DNA of 42,307 nt, taken from positions 1 to 42,307 of the forward strand of contig JAFKKP010000308.1 in NCBI GenBank assembly GCA_017305515.1, in the 5' to 3' direction. A program made the translations under genes and the position numbers. Below are positions 16,432-26,813 of this stretch, one piece after another. Positions within the stretch are counted from its first letter, which is position 1. The number at the start of each line of letters is the position of its first letter. The notes under the pieces were generated by a model. That model made no database searches. It had not been told where the DNA came from and worked only from the letters and a program-made list of their open reading frames with translations. This stretch comes from Hyphomicrobiales bacterium (GTDB lineage: Bacteria; Pseudomonadota; Alphaproteobacteria; Rhizobiales; Xanthobacteraceae).

Positions 16432-17808
16432 TCAGTTGCGCTGGACGATGCACTGTCCGCCGGCGGCCTTCAGGCTGACGCAGAACTGCGTCGCCTCGTC
16501 GGTGGTGCCGAACGGCCCGACCAGCGCGCGGTAGAAGGTGCCCTTGTCGCCCAAATCAGCCCGGCGGATGGTCGCCGATTTCGATCCGAGGATGTCGGAA
16601 TATTTCGCCTGGATTGCCTTGAACGAGGTCTGCGCATCGGCCTCGGTTTTCTGCGACGACACCTGAACGTAAGAACCGGCAGCGCCTGCGCTGGATGAGC
16701 TGATCGAGGCAATCTTCTGCTGCGGCTTCGCGGCTGCGACCGGAGGCGCGCTCTGCTGCGGTGTCAGCGCAATCGGGCCATTGCCGGATGGCGCGGGTGC
16801 CGGTGCAACGCTTGGCGGCGGTGCGCGCTGGACGGCCGGAGTTGGCGACGGCGCGGGCGCGGCGGACGCGACTGTGTCCGGCTGATCCGGGCGGATCGCA
16901 AGCGTGCGGATTTTCCTCGGCTCCTCGCCGACCGTGCCGTTGCCGACGCCGGCACCCGTCGGGCGCGCATTCGTATTGGCACTGGCAGCATTCGGCGGAT
17001 TGGTGTTCTGCGTCAGCGGCGGAAACACCACGCGCGGCTGCGCCTTGCCGTTCACATCGAGCGGCTGCTCTTCGCGCGACACTACGCGCTCGGCCGGCTT
17101 GTCGCCGACGCGGTCATTGATCTGCTTGTCGCCAGACGTCGCCATCACCTTGTTCGGGCCAGCGTCCGCCTTGATGACCGGCGGCTCTCCGCTGCGCGGC
17201 GATCCGATGAAAGTGCGATAACCGAATGCGGCGGCGGTGCCGACCACCGCAAGCAGCATCACCACCACGACCGACAGCATGCCGCCACGGCGGCGCGGCG
17301 CTTCGTCTTCGATCTCGTCATCATAGTGCCGATCGTCGTCGTAACGGTCATCGCGGTAGCGATCGCGCGCAACCGGGAACGGCGCATCGTTGTGTTCCTC
17401 GCGCCGGGGCGCATCGAACAGCACATCGTCATAACGTGAATTGCCGGAATCCCGGCCGTTTTGTCTGGCGTTATCCTGACCGAACTGGTCCTGCTCGTAG
17501 CCTGGCGTTTCGTCGCGATAATTCTGCTCGTCGCCGTAAGACGCTTCCTGCTGCGGACGCGCGTTGCGCATCCAGGCCGGCTGATCGACCGGCGCTTCGT
17601 AACCGGCTGCGACGTCGTCCTCGAAATTTTCCGGGTATGGCGCGGGCTCTTGCCTGTCGCGGCCGAACGACGAAAACGGATCGGTCTGCCCGATCAGGCG
17701 CGCGAGCTCCGCCAGCGGATCGCTTTCGCCGGCAGACTGCCGCGCGGCGTATCGGTCGCGGCTGTGGCCGCCGTCCTGATATGGTGGGTCGCGATATCGA
17801 TCGGCCAT
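16432..17808 (-). CDS. SPOR-domain membrane protein
   Basis: A 458-residue envelope protein. The first ~170 residues are polar and rich in Arg/Asp/Tyr/Gln (MADRYRDPPYQ...), followed by one membrane span (GGMLSVVVVMLLAVVGTAAAFGYRTF), a long Pro/Ala-rich periplasmic linker, and a C-terminal SPOR domain of about 75 residues (GSYVQVSSQK to QCIVQRN) that binds denuded glycan strands at the septum. The topology is N-in, C-out. The start at 17808 is chosen because the protein naturally begins MADRYRD; upstream in-frame starts give an Arg-rich stretch with no clear ribosome site. Situated between argS and nagZ, it is a candidate septal protein of the DedD/FtsN-like type, but it is not one I can name. 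Confidence 0.9.
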   Translation of the reverse strand: MADRYRDPPYQDGGHSRDRYAARQSAGESDPLAELARLIGQTDPFSSFGRDRQEPAPYPENFEDDVAAGYEAPVDQPAWMRNARPQQEASYGDEQNYRDETPGYEQDQFGQDNARQNGRDSGNSRYDDVLFDAPRREEHNDAPFPVARDRYRDDRYDDDRHYDDEIEDEAPRRRGGMLSVVVVMLLAVVGTAAAFGYRTFIGSPRSGEPPVIKADAGPNKVMATSGDKQINDRVGDKPAERVVSREEQPLDVNGKAQPRVVFPPLTQNTNPPNAASANTNARPTGAGVGNGTVGEEPRKIRTLAIRPDQPDTVASAAPAPSPTPAVQRAPPPSVAPAPAPSGNGPIALTPQQSAPPVAAAKPQQKIASISSSSAGAAGSYVQVSSQKTEADAQTSFKAIQAKYSDILGSKSATIRRADLGDKGTFYRALVGPFGTTDEATQFCVSLKAAGGQCIVQRN

Positions 17809-17910
17809 ATGACGCTGCATCCCCTCTCGGGAAGCCGAGCTTACACCCAAATGGCGAAGCGTCCGCTGTTTTCGCCACCACATATCCCCGCGTGGATGGC
17901 GAAATCCCCT

Positions 17911-19704
17911 CTATCGCATCTCGTCTGGAGCATGAACGCCGAGAACGGCAAGACCGGACGCCAGAACCGAGACGACGCCCTGAACCAGGGCCAGTCGCGC
18001 GACGGTAATTTCTGCATCATTCTCAATAATGAAGCGTAAATGCGGCAGGTCCCGCCCCTTGGTCCACAGGGCATGGAATTCGCTGGCAAGATCGTAAAGA
18101 TAGAAGGCAATGCGATGCGGTTCATGGGCCAGGGCCGCTGCCTCCGCGATCCGAGGGAACAGGGCGATATTGCGGATCAGGCTCAGTTCGGCGGGGTCGC
18201 TGAGTCGCTCGATCTTCGCAGTTTTCAGAAACGCCACGCGCTTTGCGGCGTCCGTCGGCAAATCCGGAACCGCCTCGCGCGCGTTCTTGAAGATCGAATG
18301 GCCGCGCGCGTGTCCGTATTGGACATAGAACACCGGATTGTCCTTCGACTGTTCCAGCACTTTGGCGAGATCGAAATCCAGCACCGCGTCGTTCTTGCGG
18401 AACAGCATCATAAACCGCACCGCATCGGAGCCGACTTCATCGACGACTTCGCGAAGCGTGACGAAATCGCCGGAGCGTTTCGACATCTTCACGGGCTCGC
18501 CGTTGCGCAGCAACTTGACGAGCTGGACGATCTTCACGTCCAAAGTCGCCTTCCCCGCCGTCACCGCCTTGATCGCTGCCTGCACGCGCTTGATGTAGCC
18601 GCCGTGATCTGCACCCCACACGTCCACCATGTTGAGGAAGCCGCGGTCGAACTTGTTCTTGTGGTAGGCGATGTCGGAGGCGAAATAGGTGTAGGAGCCG
18701 TCCGACTTTTTCAGCGGACGATCGACATCGTCGCCGAACGCGGTTGCCTTGAACAGAGTCTGCTCGCGATCTTCATAGTCCTCGACCGGCGCGCCTTTCG
18801 GCGGCGGCAAACGGCCTTCATAGACATCGCCTTTCGCGCGCAGGCCCGCGATGGTCTCGCCGACGAGATCCTTGCCCTTGTCGTTGAGCGACCGCTCGGA
18901 GAAAAATACGTCATGCTTGATGTTGAGCGCGGCAAGATCGCCTCGGATCATGTCCATCATCATCGCGATGGCCTTGGCGCGCACGACTGGAAGCCATTCG
19001 GCTTCGTCCTTCATCTTCAGCCCGCCGCCATGCTCTTTCGCAAGCGCCTGACCGACCGGCACGAGATAGTCGCCGGGATAAAGCCCTTCCGGAATCTCGC
19101 CGATGTCTTCGCCGAGCGCCTCGCGATAACGCAGGAACGCGGAGCGCGCGAGGACGTCGACCTGCGCGCCGGCATCGTTGATGTAATACTCTTTGGTGAC
19201 GTCATAACCGGCGAACGACAGCAGCGAGGCCAGCGCGTCGCCGAACACAGCACCGCGGCAATGGCCGACATGCATCGGCCCGGTCGGATTGGCGGACACA
19301 TACTCGACATTGACCTTCTCGCCCGCGCCGACGCGGCTTGAGCCGTAACCCTCGCCTTGCGCCAGCACCGAACGCAGCGCGTCGAACCACGCATCGTTTT
19401 TCAGCGTGAGATTGATGAAGCCCGGACCGGCAATTTCCACCTTCGCGACAATTGGATCGGCGCGCAATTTTTCGGCGATCTTCTCGGCGAGGTCGCGCGG
19501 CTTCACGCCCGCCTCCTTCGCCAGCACCATCGCCGCATTGGTCGCCATGTCGCCGTGCGATGCGTCCTTCGGCGGCTCGACCACGACGCGCGACAGATCG
19601 ATCGTCGCGGGCAACGCGCCCTCGCCGCCGAGCACGCGACACACCGCATGCACGCGCTTGAGCACGTCTGCAAAAAGATGCGGGGAATTCGCGGTGTTGG
19701 TCAT
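17911..19704 (-). CDS. argS: Arginyl-tRNA synthetase
   Basis: Class I synthetase that charges tRNA-Arg. The 597-residue protein has the N-terminal additional domain (about residues 1-110), the HIGH-type motif in [23 protein letters not shown]-type loop in [14 protein letters not shown], and the anticodon-binding C-terminal helical domain ending with [12 protein letters not shown] and [10 protein letters not shown]. Length is normal. It is 12 bases downstream of dgt and 102 bases upstream of the SPOR gene. Confidence 0.97.
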   Translation of the reverse strand: MTNTANSPHLFADVLKRVHAVCRVLGGEGALPATIDLSRVVVEPPKDASHGDMATNAAMVLAKEAGVKPRDLAEKIAEKLRADPIVAKVEIAGPGFINLTLKNDAWFDALRSVLAQGEGYGSSRVGAGEKVNVEYVSANPTGPMHVGHCRGAVFGDALASLLSFAGYDVTKEYYINDAGAQVDVLARSAFLRYREALGEDIGEIPEGLYPGDYLVPVGQALAKEHGGGLKMKDEAEWLPVVRAKAIAMMMDMIRGDLAALNIKHDVFFSERSLNDKGKDLVGETIAGLRAKGDVYEGRLPPPKGAPVEDYEDREQTLFKATAFGDDVDRPLKKSDGSYTYFASDIAYHKNKFDRGFLNMVDVWGADHGGYIKRVQAAIKAVTAGKATLDVKIVQLVKLLRNGEPVKMSKRSGDFVTLREVVDEVGSDAVRFMMLFRKNDAVLDFDLAKVLEQSKDNPVFYVQYGHARGHSIFKNAREAVPDLPTDAAKRVAFLKTAKIERLSDPAELSLIRNIALFPRIAEAAALAHEPHRIAFYLYDLASEFHALWTKGRDLPHLRFIIENDAEITVARLALVQGVVSVLASGLAVLGVHAPDEMR

Positions 19705-19716
19705 GATCGCCGCCGC

Positions 19717-20925
19717 CTAACGCAATTCAGGGGTCGAGTCAAAAAGTCTTGCATGTTCGACCATCGCATAGCGGTCGGTCATGCCCGCGATGAAGTCGCC
19801 GATGCGCCGCGCGCGGTTGCTTTCGCCGCCCGCACCCATGTCGGCGGACCAGTCCGCAGGCAGGTCGCTCGGCCTTGTCTGGTAGCGCGCGAACAGGTCG
19901 CGGACGATATTTTCAGCGTCGCGCATCACCTTCATCACCCGCTCGTGGCGGTACATGCGCTGGAACAGAAAATCCTTGATCGCCTTCTCGTCGGCGGCGG
20001 CTGCTTCTGAGAACGCCACCAGCGTGCCGTTATGATTGCGGACGTCCTGAACAGAGCCGAGTTTGGCGGCTTCGATCCGCCGCGCCGTTTCCAGCGAGAC
20101 CGAATTGATGAGATAGGAAATCAGTTCGCGCACCAGTTCAGCGCCGTGTCGTTGATCGTCGAGACCCGGATAGCGCGTTTCGATACCTGAATTGATCTGC
20201 GCGATGCGCGGAATGACATTGAGATCATCCACTTTGAAAAGGCCCGCGCGCAGGCCGTCGTCGATGTCGTGCGCGTTATAGGCGATGTCGTCGGCAATCG
20301 CGGCGACCTGCGCTTCCAGTGACGCGTAGCTCCACAGTTCGAGATCGTGCTTGCGGACATAGCGCGCGATTTCCAGCGGCACGCCCTCCTCGCGGTAGCG
20401 GCCGATGGCGTTGCCGCTGCGATCCGTCATCGGCCCGTTGTGCTTGACGATGCCTTCGAGCGACTCCCATGTCAGGTTCAAGCCATCGAATTGCGGATAG
20501 CGCCGCTCGAGCGCCGTCACCACGCGAAGGCTCTGCGCGTTGTGATCGAATCCGCCGTGGCCTTTGAGACATTCATCGAGCGCGCGTTCGCCCGCATGCC
20601 CGAACGGCGGATGGCCGAGATCGTGAGCGAGCGCGAGCGTCTCCGTGAGGTCTTCGTCGAGGCCCAGTTGCCGCGCCAGAGCGCGCGCGATCTGGGCGAC
20701 TTCAAGCGTATGCGTCAGCCGCGTGCGGAAGTGATCGCCCTCGTGGAACACGAACACCTGCGTCTTGTGCTTCAGTCGCCGAAACGCGGTCGAATGGATG
20801 ACGCGGTCGCAATCGCGGCGGAAATCGCTGCGCGTGCGGCTCTTTTCCTCTGCGAACAGGCGGCCGCGGCTGGCGCCGGGATCGGAGCCATAGGGCTTGC
20901 GGGGGGCAGCCATTCCGACGGACAT
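19717..20925 (-). CDS. dgt: Deoxyguanosinetriphosphate triphosphohydrolase-like protein
   Basis: HD-domain dNTP triphosphohydrolase that cleaves dNTPs to deoxynucleoside and triphosphate, controlling the pool. The 402-residue protein has [11 protein letters not shown] and the metal-binding HD series: His in [10 protein letters not shown], the [13 protein letters not shown] motif, and the later Asp in [18 protein letters not shown]. The start [15 protein letters not shown] at 20925 is chosen over a 152-codon N-terminal extension that is only the antisense of the Fe-S carrier gene. It belongs to the short bacterial subgroup that often precedes argS in alphaproteobacteria, as here, and is divergent from the Fe-S carrier gene. 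Confidence 0.93.
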   Translation of the reverse strand: MSVGMAAPRKPYGSDPGASRGRLFAEEKSRTRSDFRRDCDRVIHSTAFRRLKHKTQVFVFHEGDHFRTRLTHTLEVAQIARALARQLGLDEDLTETLALAHDLGHPPFGHAGERALDECLKGHGGFDHNAQSLRVVTALERRYPQFDGLNLTWESLEGIVKHNGPMTDRSGNAIGRYREEGVPLEIARYVRKHDLELWSYASLEAQVAAIADDIAYNAHDIDDGLRAGLFKVDDLNVIPRIAQINSGIETRYPGLDDQRHGAELVRELISYLINSVSLETARRIEAAKLGSVQDVRNHNGTLVAFSEAAAADEKAIKDFLFQRMYRHERVMKVMRDAENIVRDLFARYQTRPSDLPADWSADMGAGGESNRARRIGDFIAGMTDRYAMVEHARLFDSTPELR

Positions 20926-21021
20926 TCGCGTTATTCTGCTCCCTAGCCTTTGATTCTTCGCAGCACCGCACTTAACTATGGGATGCGCGGAGATACAAAC
21001 GCCCTTCCGCCGGAGACTGCG

Positions 21022-21366
21022 ATGACGACCGAAGCCGCGACAGCCCCTGTGACCATTTCGGCAAACGCCGCGAAGCGCATCGGCCAGATTTTGAAGGCCG
21101 AAGGCAGTGGCGCGATGCTGCGCGTCAGCGTCGAGGGCGGCGGCTGCTCGGGCTTTCAATACAAGTTCGACATCGAGCGCGCGAAGGCCGAAGACGACCT
21201 CGTGATCGAACGCGACAACGCGGTGGTGCTGGTCGATCCGACCTCGGTGCCGTTTCTCGCCGGCTCCGAAGTCGATTTCGTCGACGACCTGATCGGCGCG
21301 TCGTTTCGCGTCGTCAATCCGAACGCGACGGCGTCCTGCGGCTGCGGCACGAGTTTTTCGATTTAA
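21022..21366 (+). CDS. erpA: A-type iron-sulfur cluster carrier, ErpA-type
   Basis: A 114-residue cytosolic carrier that receives and delivers Fe-S clusters to apo-proteins. The three conserved cysteines are present: Cys42 in GGGCSGFQY and Cys106/Cys108 in SCGCGTSFS. The start at 21022 is set by GGAG six bases upstream; ATGs farther upstream would add an unrelated segment. It is divergent from dgt. ErpA and IscA/SufA are close relatives; ErpA is favoured by the single-gene location next to dgt, away from any isc or suf genes. Confidence 0.88.
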   Translation: MTTEAATAPVTISANAAKRIGQILKAEGSGAMLRVSVEGGGCSGFQYKFDIERAKAEDDLVIERDNAVVLVDPTSVPFLAGSEVDFVDDLIGASFRVVNPNATASCGCGTSFSI

Positions 21367-21392
21367 AATTCGGCTGAACATTACTTCCAGAA

Positions 21393-21482
21393 CGTCATCA
21401 CCGGGCTTGTCCCGGTGATCCCGATAAATTGAGCACAGCGCCTAAGTGATCGAGATGCCCGGCACAAGGCCGGGCATGACAA
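21393..21482. repeat. Palindromic intergenic repeat, family A copy 2
   Basis: Same layout as 214-304: GTCATCACCGGGCTTGTCCC and GGTGAT form the first hairpin, and GCCCGGCACAAGGCCGGGC forms the second, bounded by GTCAT and ATGAC. It lies between the convergent Fe-S carrier and amidohydrolase genes, ending six bases before the latter's stop codon. The spacer between the hairpins differs from copy 1. Confidence 0.82.
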
Positions 21483-21488
21483 CTCAAG

Positions 21489-22334
21489 TTATTTCTCGGC
21501 GAACAGACGCTTTGCATTCCCGTTCGCGATTTTCGCAGCAACTTCCGGCGGCAATTGCGCGAGCCATCCGCGATACTCGGACATGATCTCGCCGTAGCTC
21601 GCCCAGCGATCCGGAATCCATGTATCCGAGCCGAGCAGAAAGCGATTCGGGAATTTCGTGAACAGCGCACGCCATTCCGGCGTCAGTCTGCCGCCCGATG
21701 TGATGCCGCTGCGATACGACATCTCGCCCCACAGCATCGGATATTTCGTCAGCATCTCAGCAACACGTTCGTGCGAGAGGCCGAAGCCGGTGTGCGCCCA
21801 AATAATCTTCGCTTTCGGATTATGCGAGAACAAAATTTCCACGGCTTCATCGTCGGAATGGGCGTGCAGATAGAGATCGTGTTCGACCGCGAAATCGACG
21901 GTCTTCTTCACCCACGCGCCACCTGCGGCCTTTCCCGAAATATGAAACTCGCCGATGCCGCGATAATAGCCCCGTTTGTATTCTTCCTGAATGAGATCGA
22001 AGATCGTCGGATCGGTGAACCAGGTCTGGATGTCGGCACGAATACGATACGGCCGGATGAACGGCACGATGAACAGATCGCCGGTCTTGCCGTTCGCCTT
22101 CGCATCCATCAGCGCGACGGTGCCGGTGTTGGGACGGCTGGTGGAGAGAATTCCGGTGACGTTGTTCTTTTTGAAAACGCCGATCACTTCATCGACCGTG
22201 TAATACGGCTTGGGCTCCCAATTGTAGTGCATGTGCGTGTCGAAGATCGCGATGGGGTCTTCAGCGGCGCTGCAACTCGCGTTCGCCGCAACCAGCGCCG
22301 CAAACGCAACTGCGCTCAGTCTTAGAATGCGCAT
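21489..22334 (-). CDS. Exported amidohydrolase (amidohydrolase-2 type TIM barrel)
   Basis: A 281-residue metal-dependent hydrolase. A signal peptide (MRILRLSAVAFAALVAANASCSA, cut before AEDPI) sends it out of the cytosol. The metal-site series of the amidohydrolase-2 family is visible: IFDTHMHYN (HxH), LYLHAHSDD (His on strand 5), IWAHTGFG (His on strand 6) and FLLGSDTW (Asp on strand 8). The substrate cannot be predicted. Only three bases separate its ATG from the stop of the RND permease, so it is the third gene of that unit. An exported hydrolase in an efflux operon is unusual. Confidence 0.88.
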   Translation of the reverse strand: MRILRLSAVAFAALVAANASCSAAEDPIAIFDTHMHYNWEPKPYYTVDEVIGVFKKNNVTGILSTSRPNTGTVALMDAKANGKTGDLFIVPFIRPYRIRADIQTWFTDPTIFDLIQEEYKRGYYRGIGEFHISGKAAGGAWVKKTVDFAVEHDLYLHAHSDDEAVEILFSHNPKAKIIWAHTGFGLSHERVAEMLTKYPMLWGEMSYRSGITSGGRLTPEWRALFTKFPNRFLLGSDTWIPDRWASYGEIMSEYRGWLAQLPPEVAAKIANGNAKRLFAEK

Positions 22335-22337
22335 GCC

Positions 22338-25300
22338 CTACTCCGCAGCCGCCACGCGGCGCTTCTTGGGTTCTTCCTCGACGAGCGTCGGATCGAGGCG
22401 GCGCTTCAAACGACGGTCGATGCGGTCGAGATAGATGTAGACCACCGGCGTGATGTAGAGCGTCAGCAATTGCGACACCAACAGACCGCCGACGACGGCG
22501 ACGCCGAGCGGCTGGCGCAATTCCGCGCCGGCGCCCGCGCCAATCGCAATCGGCAATGTGCCGAATATCGCGGCGAATGTCGTCATCATGATCGGGCGGA
22601 AACGCAACAGCGCGGCTTCTCGGATCGCGTGCTCGGCACTTAGTCCAACTGTGCGCCGCTCGATGGCGAAGTCCACCATCATGATCGCGTTCTTCTTGAC
22701 GATGCCGACGAGCATCACGATGCCGATCATCGCGATCACCGACAGTTCCATGCCGAACAGCATCAGCGTCAGGATCGCGCCGATGCCCGCCGACGGCAGG
22801 CCGGAGATGATCGTGATCGGGTGAATGAAGCTCTCGTAGAGAATTCCCAGAATGACGAACGCGGCGAACACAGCGGCGAGAATGAGAATGCCCTGCCCGC
22901 GCAACGAATCTTGGAACACCTGCGCAGTGCCGGAGAAGCCGGTAAAAATCGTCGCCGGTAAATTCGTCTCCTGTTCGATTTGCGTGATCTTATCGACCGC
23001 ATAACCGAGCGACGTGCCGGGCGCGAGGTTGAACGAGATCGTCACCGCCGGCTGCTGGCCCTGATGGTTGATCTGCAACGGCCCGACCGTCGGCACCATC
23101 TTGGCGACCGCATCGAGCGGGATGGTCTGGCCTCGCTCGGTCTTCACATAGAGCTTCGACAGATCGGTCGGATCGACGCGGAATTTCGGCTGCGCTTCGA
23201 GAATGATCTGATAGTCGTTCGAGGGCATGTAGATCGTCCCGACCTGCCGCGCGCCGTAGGCGTTATAGAGCTGGTTACGAATCTGATCGGCGGTGACGCC
23301 GTAGACCATCGCCTTCTCGCGATCGATCTCGACGGTGAGCTGCGGGTTCTTGATGTAGAGGTCGGTCGTCACGTCGAGCAGACCGGGCACCTTCGCGATC
23401 TTCTCGCGCATCTCCGGCCCGAAATGATAGAGCGAGTCGGTGTCACCGCTTTGCAGGGTGTATTGATACTGGCTCTTCGACGGACGTCCGCCGATGTTCA
23501 GATTTTGAATGCTCTGGAAGAACGCCTGCAAGCCCGGCACCTGCAACGCCTTCGCGCGCAATCGCGCGACGACTTTCTGGATGTCGCCACGTTCTTCCTT
23601 CGGCTTCAGGCCGATGAACAGCCGTCCGTAGTTCGCGGTCGTGTTCGGGCCGCCCGCGCCCACGGTCGAGTTGACGAAATCGATGGCGGGGTCTTTCCGC
23701 AACTCATCGGCCAGTACCTTCTGCCGCGCGCTCATCGCCTCGAACGAGGTGTCGGTCGCGGCCTCGGTGATGCCGACGAGGAAGCCGGTGTCTTCCTGCG
23801 GGAAGAATCCCTTCGGCACAACGCCATAGAGCCAGATCGTGACAAACAGCGTCGCGACCGTGACGATCAGCATCATCGGCTTGCGCGCCAGCACCCAGTC
23901 GAGCGTCCACTCATAGGCACGCAGCCAGCTGTCGAACATCGCCTCGAACCTGCGCAGCACGACGTTCGGCCTGTGATGCGGATCGTGCGCCTTCAAAACG
24001 CGCGCGCACAGCATCGGCGTCAGCGTCAGCGACACGAAGCCTGACACGACGATGGCAACCGAGATCGTTACTGCGAATTCGCGGAACACACGGCCGACGA
24101 TGCCGCCCATCAGCAGCACCGGAATGAACACCGCAATCAGCGAGAAGGTGATCGACATGATCGTGAAGCCGATTTCGCGCGCGCCTTTCAGCGCGGCCTC
24201 ATAGGGCTTCATCCCCTCCTCGATGTGGCGCATGATGTTTTCCAACATCACGATGGCGTCGTCGACGACAAAGCCGACGGAGAGCGTCAGCGCCAGCAGC
24301 GTCATGTTGTTGATCGAATAGTCGAGCGCGTACATCACAGCACAAGTGCCGAGAATGGAGATCGGCACCGCGAGCGCGGGAATGAACGTCGCCGACGCCG
24401 AGCGCAAAAATAAGAAGATCACGACGATCACCAGACCGACCGCGATCAGCAGCGTCTCCTCGACGTCGGTGACGGATTCGCGAATGGAGACGGATCGATC
24501 GAGCGTCACCGTCATTGCGACAGAGGGCGGAATCTGCGCGCGCAGCGACGGGAGTTTCGCGCGCACGCTATCGACAACGGCCACCGTATTCGCGTCCGGC
24601 TGCTTCTGGATCGCCAGCACGATGGAGCGCGTGCCGTTGAACCAGGTCGCGATCTTGTCGTTCTCGACGCTGTCGTAAATCTTCGCAATTTCGTCGAGCT
24701 TCACCGGCGCGCCGTTGCGATATGCGACGACGACCTGACGATAGTCTTCGGCCTTGCTCAACTGGCCTGAGGCCTGAAGCGCAACGTCCTGCTTCGGGCC
24801 GTTCAGCGTGCCGACCGGCGTCGAGGAATTGGCGCGCGAAATCGCAGCGCGAACATCTTCCAGCGAAAGCCCGCGTGCGGCTGCGGCTTCCGGATCGGCC
24901 TGCACGCGCACCGCGAATTTCTGCGCGCCGTAAATCAGAACCTGCGCAACGCCTGGTATCTGCGAGAGCGCCTGACCTCTCGTGATGTCGCCGTATTCGC
25001 TGACGGTGGAGAGCGGCAGCGTATCGGACGTCAGCGACACGAACAGCACCGGGAAATCCGCCGGATTCACTTTGCGGAAGCTCGGCGGAATAATCATCTC
25101 GACCGGCAGACGCCGCTGCGCAATGGTCAGCGCGGTCTGCACGTCCAGCGCAGCACCGTCGATGTTGCGATTGAGATCGAACTGGATGGTGATGACCGTC
25201 GTGCCCTGCGACGAACTCGACGACATCGAAGAGATGCCGGCAATTGTCGAGAGCTGACGCTCGATGGGACCGGCGACAGATGCCGCCATCGTGTCCGCGC

Positions 25301-25463
25301 TCGCGCCGGGCAATGTCGCCGTCACGGCGATGGTCGGAAAATCCACCTTCGGCAGCGCCGACACCGGCAGCAAACGAAATCCGAACACGCCGAACGCGAT
25401 GATCGACGCGGTCATCAGCGTCGTCATCACCGGCCGCGTGATGCAGAGTTCGGAAAGAGTCAT
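22338..25463 (-). CDS. RND efflux permease, hydrophobe/amphiphile (MdtB/MdtC-like) type
   Basis: A 1041-residue inner-membrane, proton-driven efflux pump with 12 spans and two large periplasmic loops. Landmarks are the start MTLSELCITRPVMTTLM, the porter start LPKVDFPTIAV, the proton-relay helix LTLSVGFVVDDAIVMLENI with the Asp-Asp pair, and IGIVMLVGIVKKNAIMMVDFA in TM10 with its Lys. The nearest well-known relatives are MdtB/MdtC, but substrates cannot be read from the sequence. It follows the fusion protein by 3 bases and precedes an exported amidohydrolase by 3. No outer-membrane channel gene is seen nearby, so it must share one encoded elsewhere. Confidence 0.96.
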   Translation of the reverse strand: MTLSELCITRPVMTTLMTASIIAFGVFGFRLLPVSALPKVDFPTIAVTATLPGASADTMAASVAGPIERQLSTIAGISSMSSSSSQGTTVITIQFDLNRNIDGAALDVQTALTIAQRRLPVEMIIPPSFRKVNPADFPVLFVSLTSDTLPLSTVSEYGDITRGQALSQIPGVAQVLIYGAQKFAVRVQADPEAAAARGLSLEDVRAAISRANSSTPVGTLNGPKQDVALQASGQLSKAEDYRQVVVAYRNGAPVKLDEIAKIYDSVENDKIATWFNGTRSIVLAIQKQPDANTVAVVDSVRAKLPSLRAQIPPSVAMTVTLDRSVSIRESVTDVEETLLIAVGLVIVVIFLFLRSASATFIPALAVPISILGTCAVMYALDYSINNMTLLALTLSVGFVVDDAIVMLENIMRHIEEGMKPYEAALKGAREIGFTIMSITFSLIAVFIPVLLMGGIVGRVFREFAVTISVAIVVSGFVSLTLTPMLCARVLKAHDPHHRPNVVLRRFEAMFDSWLRAYEWTLDWVLARKPMMLIVTVATLFVTIWLYGVVPKGFFPQEDTGFLVGITEAATDTSFEAMSARQKVLADELRKDPAIDFVNSTVGAGGPNTTANYGRLFIGLKPKEERGDIQKVVARLRAKALQVPGLQAFFQSIQNLNIGGRPSKSQYQYTLQSGDTDSLYHFGPEMREKIAKVPGLLDVTTDLYIKNPQLTVEIDREKAMVYGVTADQIRNQLYNAYGARQVGTIYMPSNDYQIILEAQPKFRVDPTDLSKLYVKTERGQTIPLDAVAKMVPTVGPLQINHQGQQPAVTISFNLAPGTSLGYAVDKITQIEQETNLPATIFTGFSGTAQVFQDSLRGQGILILAAVFAAFVILGILYESFIHPITIISGLPSAGIGAILTLMLFGMELSVIAMIGIVMLVGIVKKNAIMMVDFAIERRTVGLSAEHAIREAALLRFRPIMMTTFAAIFGTLPIAIGAGAGAELRQPLGVAVVGGLLVSQLLTLYITPVVYIYLDRIDRRLKRRLDPTLVEEEPKKRRVAAAE

Positions 25464-25466
25464 GAA

Positions 25467-26648
25467 TTAGACTCCGGCCTTGCGCGTGCGCGGCTCGACC
25501 GGACTTCCATTGGACAGCAGCAATTGACCGTCGGTCACGACATCTTCATTGCCGCTAAGGCCGCTGTCGATGACCGAAATTCCCTGCGACGTGCGGCTGA
25601 CTGTCACTGGCGTCACCTGCGCCTTGCCGTCCTTGACGACGAACACGAAACTTCCGGTCTGGCTGCGCTGCACGGCAACCGACGGCACCACCACCGCCTG
25701 CTCGGTGCGGACGATAAGCTTGGTGTTGACGAGAATGCCGGGCCACAGGAGTTCGTTTTCGTTGCCCATGATGCCGCGCACCGTGACCATGCCTGTGGTC
25801 GGATCGACGGTATTCTCCACCATCGCGATCTTGCCGGTTTCGGATTTGGCCGTGCCGGGAATTGTCGCCACCACCGACGACAGGTCGGCCTTCATGCCGT
25901 CGCGCAGATCGCTCAACACGCGCTGCGGCACGGCGAAGGTCACATAGACCGGCGCCATCTGGTTGATGGTGGCGAGTGGCGCCGTATCCGCAGGCCGCAC
26001 GAAGTTGCCGACCTTGACAGAGGCCGCGCTGATGCGCCCCGAGATCGGCGCGGTAATCAGCGTGTAGGATTTCTGCACTTTCAGATTATCGAGCAGCGCC
26101 TGGTCCGCAACGATGGTCGCGTTCGCCGTGTCCATCGCGGTCTTGGCGTTATCGACACTCACTTGAGTGGTCGCGCCCTTGGTAATCAGATCCGAGTAAC
26201 GCTTGTAATCGCGCTGGGCGAGTTCGAGCTGCGAGCGCGACTTGACGAGATTGCCCTCGGCCTGCGCGATTTGCGCATCGACCTGCCGTCCGTCGAGCGT
26301 GAACAGGAGATCGCCCTCCTTCACATGCGCGCCATCCTGAAAATGCACGTCGACGATGGTGGTCTCGACGCGCGACTTCAGTGCCACCGACGAGATCGGC
26401 GTCACCGTGCCGATGGAATCCACATCGACCGGAACGTCCTTCTTCTCGGCCTTGGCGATTTCGACCGAAACGATCCGCGCGCGCTGCGGTCCCTTGGCGG
26501 CGGAATCCCCGCCGAACAAAGCGCGCACCAGCATCACGGCAATGAGCAGCAGCACACCGCCGCCGGTCAGCCTCAGGCGGCTTTGCCGTTTGAGAAGAGC
26601 CCAGTTTCTGGAGAGAAAATCCGGAACCTTCGGAGCGTTTTTGGCCAT
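25467..26648 (-). CDS. RND efflux periplasmic adaptor (membrane fusion protein)
   Basis: A 393-residue MdtA/AcrA-type protein that connects the RND permease to an outer-membrane channel. An N-terminal anchor (about residues 28-45, LTGGGVLLLIAVMLVRAL) keeps it in the inner membrane. Then come the biotinyl-lipoyl-like halves (GTVTPISSVALKSRV and ITAPISGRISAASVKVG) around an alpha-helical hairpin (about residues 125-185), then a beta-barrel (VYVTFAVPQRVL) and the membrane-proximal domain. First gene of the operon; the 165-base gap to the divergent xthA must contain its promoter. No regulator gene is adjacent. Confidence 0.95.
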   Translation of the reverse strand: MAKNAPKVPDFLSRNWALLKRQSRLRLTGGGVLLLIAVMLVRALFGGDSAAKGPQRARIVSVEIAKAEKKDVPVDVDSIGTVTPISSVALKSRVETTIVDVHFQDGAHVKEGDLLFTLDGRQVDAQIAQAEGNLVKSRSQLELAQRDYKRYSDLITKGATTQVSVDNAKTAMDTANATIVADQALLDNLKVQKSYTLITAPISGRISAASVKVGNFVRPADTAPLATINQMAPVYVTFAVPQRVLSDLRDGMKADLSSVVATIPGTAKSETGKIAMVENTVDPTTGMVTVRGIMGNENELLWPGILVNTKLIVRTEQAVVVPSVAVQRSQTGSFVFVVKDGKAQVTPVTVSRTSQGISVIDSGLSGNEDVVTDGQLLLSNGSPVEPRTRKAGV

Positions 26649-26813
26649 TTCGATTTTTTACGCCGAACATGCCAACGTCTTGGCAAATCGGCCCTTCTCC
26701 CTGCGTCCAACGCTCGTTTATCGGCGTTAATTGCGTCCGGCTTATCACAGCGCCGCCCGCCGTGGTACGCCTTGGCGGACAGATTCCATCCATGAAGATT
26801 AACGGCAGAATTC

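Noticed and set aside
19717..21381. Extended dgt start adding 152 residues
   Set aside because: The extension is only the antisense of the Fe-S carrier gene; [10 protein letters not shown] is the natural start.
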